DNA of 64,000 nt from Asterias amurensis (Eukaryota > Echinodermata > Asteroidea > Forcipulatida > Asteriidae), in contig NC_092651.1 of the NCBI RefSeq assembly GCF_032118995.1, positions 24,350,349-24,414,348 of the forward strand, given 5' to 3'. Positions 21,247 through 31,331 of the stretch are shown in pieces. The position numbers and the translations under genes were made by a program. The stretch's first letter is position 1; each line of letters begins with the position of its first letter. The notes below the pieces were generated by a model. That model made no database searches and was not told where the DNA came from. It saw only the letters and a list, made by a program, of their open reading frames with translations.

Positions 21247-21622
21247 TTAAAGGCAGTGGACACTATTGCTAATTACTCAAAATAATTATCATCATAAAAC
21301 CTTTCTTGATTACGAGTAATGGGGAGAGATTGATAGTTTAAAACATTGTGAGAAACAGCTCCCTCTAAAGTGACGTAGATTTCGAGTAGAAGTAATTTTA
21401 CACGAATTTGATTTCGATACCTCAAGTTTAGAATTTGAGGTCTCGAAATCTAGCATCAGAAAGCACACAACTTTGTGTGACAATCTTTCATTATTATCTC
21501 ACAACTTCGACGACCGATTGAGCTCAAATTTTCACAGGTTTGTTGTTTTATGCATCATAGTTGAGCCTGGACCAATTCTGTGAAGACTAGTCTTTGACAA
21601 TTACCAATAGTGTCCACTGAAT
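21247..21622 (+). mobile_element. MITE family A copy
   Basis: Left end TTAAAGGCAGTGGACAC intact; right end tgtccactga has lost the TTAA. Confidence 0.8.
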
Positions 21623-21734
21623 TGAAGGCTGTATATTTTAAAAACATGAATATTCATGACATGTTTTCGCGTAGCTGTCGCTTGGAAATTGTTTCGGTCA
21701 GTGTCAGTGAAGTTTACGTCAGAAACTTGTCTGG

Positions 21735-21850
21735 CCCCCGGTGGCAGGAGATTTGATGACAAACTGTGTACAAACTTCTTCTGAGAGCGCCTTCTTTTGA
21801 ATTTTCCTCCTCAATTCCATGTTTATTTTGCAATGTGGAGGACAGAATCT
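21735..21850. repeat. Short foldback segment
   Basis: ggtggcaggagatttga... and ggacagaatctccagatttc are imperfect complements; related strings (aagaagtttgtacacagttc, agaatctcctgccacc) occur at 50990-51045. Confidence 0.4.
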
Positions 21851-22009
21851 CCAGATTTCCCCGGGAGATCCTGTAACCAGCCCCGCCCCCCCCACCCCAC
21901 CCAACCAACCCTGGATATTCTGTGTCCGCCAAACATAGAGGTAGAAACCCATAAATGGCAAACTAGGTACAAATTTTTTTCCGACACCGGTGTCAGAAGC
22001 AATTGTGTC

Positions 22010-22440
22010 CGCCATGCGACACTGTCCGCTCCGGACACTTTTGCATATGCAATCGTGTCCGGGGCTATGCAAAAACCGTCCGGTGGACATGTACATGACT
22101 GTACACGTATGTGCGCGTGTAAGCGAGCGTGCATGCACCTGAACCTACGTATATGCAGCTAGATAATCACGTACTTTATTATTGCAGCGAATACCCGACG
22201 GCCGAACATCCCATGTCATTCATGACGTGCACTTTTAATAGCTTGTAAAAAAGCTGGCGACGTGTTCCGTCGACCATGGAGGTCAAGGGCGTTTAATTTA
22301 CTGCATGGACGGTTTTGCACGGGGCGGACTCAACTGCATATGCAAATGTGTCCGGGCGGACACAATTATGCCGCAGCGTCTGGGCGGACACGATTGCATA
22401 TGCAATACTGTCCGGCGGACACGATTGCAATAGTGTCCTC
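22010..22440. repeat. Array of TGCATATGCA-centred GGACAC motifs in a large inverted repeat
   Basis: cggacacgattgcatatgcaat... type units occur at about 22030-22090 and five times at 22310-22440, in opposing orientations (ggacggttttgca against tgcaaaaaccgtcc). The unit is about 30 bp. It lies directly left of family F copy 2. Confidence 0.65.
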
Positions 22441-22442
22441 CG

Positions 22443-22955
22443 GATAGTATACAAATATTGACTGCTTCGAGTGCTATGGTTAAAACTATGACTCCCGAGG
22501 TGATCCCCAGAGCGTTCTATTTTCCCGAGGCGAAGCCGAGGGAAAATAGAACGCTCTGGGATCACCGAGGGAGTCATAGTTTTTAACCATTGCACGAGTA
22601 AAAGCAGTCAATATTTGTTTTATAACATCCCAAACATTTCTAATGCTACAATCCACGGACGACGCGAATACAGATTGCAAACACTTTTACTAACTGTGTT
22701 GCATGTAGTGTCGTGCAATCCGAAATGGTTACAAACTATTAATTTATCATCCTCGTACACGCACCGGACGTCTGGGTACTGCACGCCGTGTGCTAGTCTG
22801 TCGGTCTAGCGCACGGCGCCGTGTGCTAGTCTTCGGACTAGCGCATGGCAAACCGACGCACTATCACGCGGCAGTCGTCTAGCAAAACTAAGACATGTCA
22901 TGTGACGCGCTCTAAACCAATGAGCAGGCAGAATACTTGCAAGGGATGTTATAAA
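22443..22955 (+). mobile_element. Repeat family F, copy 2
   Basis: Second copy of the 2789-3338 element, same orientation, with only scattered differences and the same central hairpin. A foldback MITE (22961-23183) abuts its right end. Confidence 0.75.
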
Positions 22956-22960
22956 GGACA

Positions 22961-23183
22961 ATAGACCCTTCCCATGAAATTATGTAAATTGCACATAGCG
23001 CGTGCGCACTAACGTTTTGGTTGGCAAAATCGCGCTGTTTTGTACACGGCTAATGGGTGCGTGACGCACACGCGATTGCGCGTCTGCTTAGTGCACAACT
23101 CTACGGTGTTTGCTAATCAACAACCAACAGGGTCTGTACGCAAGCGTGAATGTAATTAGCATATTTCATGGGAAGGGTCCATT
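22961..23183. mobile_element. Foldback MITE family N
   Basis: Ends ATAGACCCTTCCCATGAAAT and ATTTCATGGGAAGGGTCCAT; about 223 bp, GC-rich interior (gcgcgtgcgcactaacg, cacgcgattgcgcgtc). Confidence 0.7.
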
Positions 23184-23690
23184 GCATGCGACACCCGGCA
23201 CATGAGGGCGCCTTTTACCTGAAATAAGGAATCGAATTTGTCTGTGTGTACATGTCCGTGGTATGTGTTTTTGTGTCAACTCTAGCAAAAGGTGACTCAG
23301 CCACACACGCGCTCATGATATAGGGGAAGTTTCATCTCCATAATTTGTTAGACTTGGAGTTACCAAGTTTTCAATGCGTTATTTAGAGTGAAAGGTAAGG
23401 TAGATGTCATTTTGATAATTCATATAACTTTTGCTCGGGACAAATTATTATGATACACTCTCACACATTTCACTTTCAGGCCATCCATTGCCTTTTTCCC
23501 GGTTTTTAGTTACTCATGTTATTGTTGTGAATGAACATGTTGAACTGTACAGCAACATCCAATATGTTATGTAGTGAGTAACAGTACAGTCAGGACAGTC
23601 TAGTTTACTTTATATTCTTTGGTGTTTGTTCTTTGATTTGAGTTGACATGAACAAGTTGACCTAGTTGCGATAACATGACCCTCCTCGAA
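23184..23690. other. Intergenic stretch without genes
   Basis: No coding region or repeat family recognised up to the hairpin ccctcctcgaagccttcggcaggaggg at about 23681-23707. Confidence 0.5.
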
Positions 23691-23790
23691 GCCTTCGGCA
23701 GGAGGGTTACGTTTTCGCAACTAAAGTTGACCCTGGTCCACAGGGACCACGGGCCTGGTCACTGGTATGTGGTAGCTAGTAGTAGTACAG

Positions 23791-23943
23791 TGGGTGCGTT
23801 CGTTTAGCTTCCCCGGGTCGACCCAGGTGTGTGGCGTGTTTATTTCCTAGGACGAACATGTGCAGATAATTACCCATATTTGTCCTGGGAAAAAAAAAGC
23901 CACACACCGGTGTCGACCCAGAGAAGCAAAACGAACACACCCA
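23791..23943. mobile_element. Foldback MITE family M
   Basis: Ends gggtgcgttcgtttagcttc and gaagcaaaacgaacacaccc around a gtcgacccaggtgtgtgg / ccacacaccggtgtcgac core. It directly follows the LINE fragment. Confidence 0.7.
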
Positions 23944-23959
23944 GTAATAAGCTGCAGGA

Positions 23960-24760
23960 CGGCTAGACCACAGACATAACAAAGAACCTTTCCTGGTACG
24001 GATTCCATAAAGCTTAGTGCAGCTAGTGATGGACAGGAGTTCTGCAAGGGTGGTATGAATGATCTGTTGACAACAACAGTGTTGTTGGAGGGAATCATTG
24101 GAGACAGAAAACGGGAGACATTGATGGCGACAAGGTTGTGCTGTATCTTGTGTATAGCATTGACAGACAGACTGGCGGCCTGTCTTCTCCATTCACGTGA
24201 CTTCCACTCAAGCTCTTGTAGCATGGAAGAAACACTGTCTCTACGTTGGTACCTCTGGAGGACAAATCTAGCTGCACGTCTTTGAACACTCTACCCTGGT
24301 GATGTCTTTTTTGCTGTGGGGGTCCCAAACTGTGCTGCAGTATTCTAGGTGTGATCTGACGAGGCCTATGTAAGCTTTCTCATGGATTTTTCTTGAACAG
24401 CATCTTAGGTTGCGGCGTCTTACGTCTTATGTCATTCTGTTTGCTTTGTTGTAACTTTTTCTATGTGATTCTGCCAGGACATGTTGGATGAAAACGAGAG
24501 GCCAAGAGGGGTAATCCTCAACTGCAGTGAGTTGCTTACCTCCCAAATGGTATTGGGTGCTGATTATTTTGCGGCGGCGAGTAAGCCTCATCAGATGGCA
24601 CTTCTCCAGTCCAGTGACCCTTGATGGAGGCGGTCAATGTCATGCTGTAGGTTGATGCTGTCTTGGGGGGGGAAGAGATTGACTGATACATGATGCAGTC
24701 GTCGGCAAACAGGCGCAGCTTGGAGATGATGCCAGTTTGGATGTTGTTGATTAGAATCCG
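23960..24760 (-). mobile_element. Decayed non-LTR retrotransposon (LINE), reverse-transcriptase C-terminal part
   Basis: On the minus strand, in shifting frames: KLRLFADDCIMYQSI (palm motif FADD), SWQNHIEKVTTK, AYIGLVRSHLEYCSTVWDPH, then MLQELEWKSREWRRQAAS and VNAIHKIQHNLVAI. This order is the thumb and tail of CR1/L2/Jockey-type reverse transcriptases. Frameshifts and stops are frequent, so it is dead; 5' part absent. Confidence 0.8.
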
Positions 24761-24939
24761 GAGATATCAGACAGCATGAGAGTAAAACACCCCAACCCCC
24801 TTGAAGCACAAACACTTCAAAACAATCTGTTTTCCCCCATTTCAGACCAGCAATGTTTGGTTTCAGGTTGTTTTGTGCATGAGTCAACGCGGGCGTAAGC
24901 AAAAGGTGCGATGTGTGCATGCAAGGTGGGTCGAACGAA

Positions 24940-25574
24940 GTGAGGATTTGCGTTATAATTTCTCTGAAATGAAGTTGTAAAATCAGCGTTTTTAGCGGTT
25001 AAATGCAATAACGGTTAGACAACTAGCAGAACGAACCTCGGAAACTCATAGTTCTAGGATTAGTTTCGTCCCAACTGTAGAATCGTCAAAACACCATTGT
25101 TGCATAGAATTTTGAGCTTTCAAATGCCTGAAAAAAGCTTTATCATGCCTAAACTGAACCGTTTCTTAGAGTTAAACGTGGGCGTGAAGAACTAGCCCAA
25201 AAACAACATTACTTCAAAGAGGGTGTTTCTAACAATGTTTCACAATATAGGTCTCCAGTGCTATTTACCAAGTACATGCAAGTCTTTATGGTCATTAAAT
25301 TTGTATGTAATTTAACACCAAAGAGTTTTAAATCAAATTTAATAAGCCTCTCACCTCTAAAAGGGATCAAGTGAAATAGTTTTGACTTTATGCAGATTAT
25401 GTTTGTTTATTATTTTTTTATGCTAACAAGTATTTCCTGTATGTATATAACATGTATATATAACATGTCTAACATCTATTAAAACATGTATTTCCTTTTC
25501 CACTTCTTTAAAAAGGTTGAGGTATATTGAAATGAAAGCAACAGGAATGAGCGGCAGCCTGTCATAGTCAAAGG
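24940..25574 (+). other. Spartin upstream region
   Basis: AT-rich; a decayed family A scrap (aagagggtgtttctaacaatgtttcacaatat) lies near 25215. No TATA box at a usual distance was identified, so the transcription start is unknown. Confidence 0.45.
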
Positions 25575-28500
25575 ATGGCTAACTACCAACCAGAACAGAC
25601 CGTCAGAACAATAACAACAGCGACGGAAAACCAACTGAAATTATTGACAAAATATCACAATAAAGCTCATTTGGCTATTAAAAAGGCTCTGACCCTTGAC
25701 GAGGCTGGTGAGACAAGCCAAGCAATCCAGTTATACAGCGAGGGACTTCTTAGTCTTGCTAAGGGACTAGAGATACAATGCGAAGGACCAGCCTGCATCG
25801 GTTCTGAGTTTGAATCTGCTAAGAAGATGCAGAGCCAGATGAGGAAAACAGCCCGACAGATGAAGAGAAGACTTGAGGAGCTGGAGCAGGATGCGTTGTC
25901 AAGGCAACCACAGGAGAGCCGGGGTGCTACCATTAACGCTAATGTGATGGAAGAACTGGAAGAAAACCTACGTCTTGAGGAGGAGATGATGGATCTTGAA
26001 GAGCCACCTTCTTACGAGCAAACCCAGTCCGATGCTTCCGAGGTTTTCTCTATCCCTGAGGGAGTCCAGATATTCTTTATCAACGCGCAAGGCCATGTCA
26101 GTGCCCCGAGCCATCCCGGTCCTCTGCGAATCTACAAATTTAAAGACGCAGATCTTGTGGATGTTGCCGATCAGCCTCCGGCGTTTCTCCAGGTTAGTGA
26201 CTGGTTGTATCCGTTGATTCCGGGAGAGTCTCCAGCTCTGAGAAGTAGGCAAGGAGCTTTCCTCTTCCCTGATGTTGTGTCTGGAGACCCAGGAGCTTGC
26301 GTTGGTGTGATGTTTGCACCGGAGATTGACAGGTAAGGAGGGATTACAATTTGAAAATTCTTTCCCCTACTTGACAAGAGTTTTTTTGTGAAGTTACCAT
26401 GCTGACATACAGTGTTAGCCAGAAGGGAAATCTTGTTTTTATTTGTCATATTTAATTAGTGATTTTGGGGGTTGAACAAACAATTGATTAGAGTGGGATT
26501 CAAGCCACCGACCTCCAGATTAACGTGCCGGCGCTCTACCAACTGAGCTATATATAGCCCTATATTGGCGGTGTCCCTTTTTTGTCAATATCTTTGTTCG
26601 GGGTGCCATACAGAAGCCATACAGCTGTTAACTGCCATGTAGCCAGGGATCACATCCAAATTACGATACAACCTGGGAAGGGGCAGCCAGGGGATCACCT
26701 TAAGGGGATCACCTTAAGGGGATGCAAATTTTCGTTGCAGATGTCAACATAAACCACCAGGGAAACTGACAGGGTTAATTACAGTTAAGTTTCCAATTTA
26801 GAAACCCAGTTTTAAATTTCAAGCAATTTTGGACACCCTTTTACCAAAACCTGAAAAAAAACTGCATGCTGTAGGAATCAAAGGGGTATAAAAAGGACCC
26901 AAATGGTTTGGTAAAATATTTTGGAGTCTTCAATTAGGCATTCGATTACTTTTAAATCGCAAGTTACTACTAACATTGGATGAATTTCTGAGTTTCTGTC
27001 ATCAAAAGAAAAAGAATTCTGAGCTCTGCTGGTGACTTCACAAAGAGTTAAAGACAATGGACACTATTGGTAATTGTCAAAGAACAGTCTTCTCACTTGG
27101 TGTATCTTAACATATGCATAAAATAACCAACTTGTGAAAATTTGAGCTCAAGTGGTCGTTGAAGTTGCGAGATAATAGTGAAAGAAAACACCCTTGTCAC
27201 ATGAAGTTGTGTGCATTTAGATGGTTGATTTCGAGACCTCAAGTTCTAAACTTGAGGTCTGGAAATCAAATTTGTGAAAAATTACTTCTTTCTCGAAAAC
27301 TATGGCACTTCAGAGGGAGCTGTTTCTCAGAATGTTTTATACCATCCATCTGTCCCCATTACTCGTAATCAAGAAAGGTTTTATGATGATAAATATTTTG
27401 AGTAATTACCAAAGGTGTCCACTGCCTTTAAGACTAGTCTTATCTTGAGTAAGAACGAGTTAACTGTCCTAACTTAGGACAAGCCCTAAGTCTTTAAAAA
27501 CTCCTGCCCAAAGTTAGGACTATCTTTGTGAAATCGACCCCTGTTTCCTTTCATCAGCAACATCATCATCATAATCATCATAATCATGATGATGATCATG
27601 TGTTTTGTTGTTGCTTTTTTAAAGATCAAAGATTCAAACTTTTGAGCGTACAATCCAAGAGTTGACCGTCTTGAGAGAGCAGCGAGAGCCCCCAGCGAGA
27701 CCGTTACCACCTCGGACCCGCCCAGTTGATGGGAGGGAACAGACAGATGAAGATGAAGAGACCGTCGCTAAGGATGGGGAGCAGTTGAGCACTAAGATAG
27801 CAAAAGGCATCATCATTGGTGAGTAAATAATTTTATATACCGCCATTCCATCAAGATCACAGCGGTTTGCGATGATACGATCTGGGCCCAATATCATAGA
27901 GCTGCTTTTAACATGCTTAACAATTTTCTCTCAATCGGAAATGAGCAGGACACTAGTCACAAATGGTACTTGTGACATGTTAGTTTGGCTAGTAATCTTA
28001 TTTTGGTAAGCGAAATTTTGTTATGCTTAGCTGCTTTTTGTGCTTAAAGGCAGTGGACACTTTTGGTAATTACTCAAAATAATTATCAGCAAAAAACCTC
28101 ACTTTGTAATGAGTAATGGGGAGAGATTGATAGTATAAAACATTGTGAGAAACGGCTCCCTCTGAAGTGACGTAGTTTTCGAGAAAGAAGTAATTTTCAA
28201 GGAATTTGATTTCGAGACCTCAAGTTTAGAATTTGAGGTCTCGAAATCAACCATATAAAAGCACACAACTTCGTGCGACAAGGGTGTTTGTTTACTTCAT
28301 TCATATCTCGCAACTTCGACGACCAATTGAGCTCAAATTTTCACAGGTTTGTTATTTTATGCATATGTTTAGATACACCGAGTGAGAAGACAATTACCAA
28401 TAGTGTCCACTGTCTTTAAGCAGCTCTTAGAAATTGGGTCCTGGAGCAAGAGCAATACAAATCAATATAAAAATAATATACAAAAAGCAAACAATCAATT

Positions 28501-31298
28501 TGGGGAAAAGGTATATTTTCAAGTTTTTCTTAAAAAGGTTCAATGATTTTGCAGAACGTAGTGTAGGTGAGAGATTGGTCACTAATGTTGGTGCAACAAA
28601 GGATAAAGTTGTGAGGTTGAAGATCTTATGACAAGACTGACAGGTTCTTACTTCCTGCGAATGCGATACGATTGTTGACGACACAAATTCTCAATGAATA
28701 ATTCGCAGGAGTTGAGTTGCTATGCAGATGTGCTGATGAATTATTCATATCCACATTGATGTCAATAGGTGCAGAGTGGATCACTTAGGGGTCTGTAAGG
28801 TGGTAAAGGCCACCATTTGCCTGATCAAAAAGTTTAATATAAAGATTTGCAGATGTGCTGATGAATTATTCATATCCACATTGATGTCAATAGGTGCAGA
28901 GTGGATCACTTGGGGGTCTGTAAGGTGGTAAAGGCCACCAATTACCTGATCAAAAAGATTAGTACAAAGATTTGCAAATGTGCTGATGAATTATTCATAT
29001 CCACATTGGTGTCAGACCAGTACAGTTGCAGAGTGGATCACCTGGTGGTCAGTAAGGTGGTAAACAACACCACCGTTTAATGTATAGTTATGCAGATGTG
29101 CTCATGAATTATTCATGTCCATATTGGTGTCAGACCAGTACAGGTGCAGAGTGGATCATGGATCACCTGGTGGTCAGTAAGGTGGTAAACACCAACGTTT
29201 GATGTATAGATATGCAGATGTGCTCATGAATTATTCATATCCTGAATGGTGTCACTACAGGTGCAGAGTGGATTACCTGGGGGGTCGGCAAGGGGGCGGA
29301 GGCCACAGGTCACCTGATCAACTACGGCAAAGATAAACTGAAGCAGAATCTGAAGACAGATGAGACCCCTGCTAAGATTGATGATAAATACCACACTGGC
29401 GCTGAGTATGCGCAGAAGGCGTCAGTGGTTGCCGTTAAGGTAAAAACATCTAGTCCAATAAGCCATTTGAGAGTTAGATTTGAATATTGTCTGGTACAAT
29501 GACTTGCTTAGTCACAAGTTATCACTTAAACTTCAATTCCCTCATCAGACTATAGAGACAGTTACCATGTCACATGATTAGAGGCAAGCTTTTGTATAGC
29601 AACTTCCAGATGAGCAATCTTCCAGATTGTTCCATACACATCCATTCAGAATAATGTTCGCCGTCTCATGTGACTATGAAAAAGCAAAAGCTTACCCCAA
29701 ATTGTTTGACATAGCAACTGTCTATACAGTCTGAGGAATTCTAATTTAAGTGGTAACTTGTGACCAAGCAAGTCATTGTACCAGACAATATTCAAATCAA
29801 ACTCGCAAATAGCTTATTCTCCAAACTCGTTTTTAAGAAAGTTGTCTGACTTTTTGGATATGATACATGTTTTTGGTATTGTTATCTGGAGTTAGCAATT
29901 TGGATTGAATGTGACCTGGGTCTCATGTATTGTGCGATGCATGTAAAAGAACTGGGTGCACTTAAAAGGAACACGTTGCCTTGGGTCGGTCGAGTTGGTC
30001 TATAAAAAGCGTTTGAAACCATTTGTTATGAAATGCACATGTTAGAAGGATGTTTTAAAAGTAGAATATAATGATCCACACAAGTAACACTCAAAATTGC
30101 ATGTTTTTTCTTTTACGTCGCGAACTAACACGGTCGGCCATTTATGGGAGTCAAAAATTTGACTCCCATAAATGGCCGACCGTGGTAGCCGACGAGGTAA
30201 AAAGAAAAACACGCAATTTCAAGGCATATTTGTGTAGATCATTGTATTCTTCTCTCACAACATCTTTCTACCCATAAGCATTTTATAACAAACGATTACA
30301 GAACGCTTTTCAAAGACCAACTCGACCGATCCAAGGCAACGTGTTCCTTTAAGAGGTTTCTGGCAGCCTTGGCAGATTGTGCAGCATCACTTTTGAGATC
30401 TTTACACGGTGTTGTTGTAGTCATAGTTCAAAATGCCTTGATATGCCCTTCAGTAAGAGATAAGGCCATATGAAAAGACAAATGGCAGTTCATCATCACT
30501 GCCCTGGTCTGTTTTTGCAGTTGTATTATTTTTTATTCTTTTCTGGGGGGTTTTCATCACAAAGACTAACTTGCTAATGTATTTCTGCTTCATCTTGGAT
30601 TGATTGAAAATATAACCATATTTTAGACTTCTAATTTTCTTTAGCGAAGCAAATTTTTAGTGTTGCTCTTTCCTCCTTGAAAGAGATAATTGAAAATATT
30701 TTACAAACCTGACTCATTCTCCTCTTTTGGATGATGAACTGTTTTTTTGCTTTACTAGGCCTAAAGTGCTTTTATGATTGTTACTAACTGTTCAGACAAT
30801 TCCTTGCAGATGGCGCTGCATCTCCTTCTAAACCCTTACAAGGTGCTGTTGGCCTCACAATTTAAACATACCTCTGCATATCCAAGATAAAAATGAGTGC
30901 CTTAAAATGTCCTCAAGTAAACAAAAAATGCCAGTTGATTGTCCCGCCTTAACATTTTTCAAAGCCAATTTTCTTTTACCTGAAAAGACTTAATTTTTTA
31001 TTTTTTAAATGTTATTTGGCCTTATGATCGTTACTTATTATTTGTGAATGTGTCTTTGATTAGGTCAGTAAGGCGGTGGTGGACAGTCTTTGCTTCTTGA
31101 CCAAGAGGCTTGGCCAGGAGGTCAGTCCTTACATCAAGAAACAGAGCGATAAATTATTGAAGAGTAAAGACCAACCTGACGGCGCAACCAAGAGGAGTAA
31201 AACTATGGACGGGGTCATAGAGGTGGCTTCCAGCAGTCTACAAGGTGCTCTTTTGTACCCGCTTGTACCCTGTGTCTGTTGTACCCTTATGTACCTGC

Positions 31299-31331
<33 letters not shown>

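Noticed and set aside
21719..22162. Overlapping open frames of 100-139 codons on both strands
   Set aside because: They lie in repeat-rich sequence with no recognisable domain and none has support from splice signals or homology.
26486..26560. tRNA-Asn (GTT) gene on the minus strand
   Set aside because: The B box is altered, arm pairing is poor and conserved SINE-like sequence continues on both sides, so it is treated as a SINE head.
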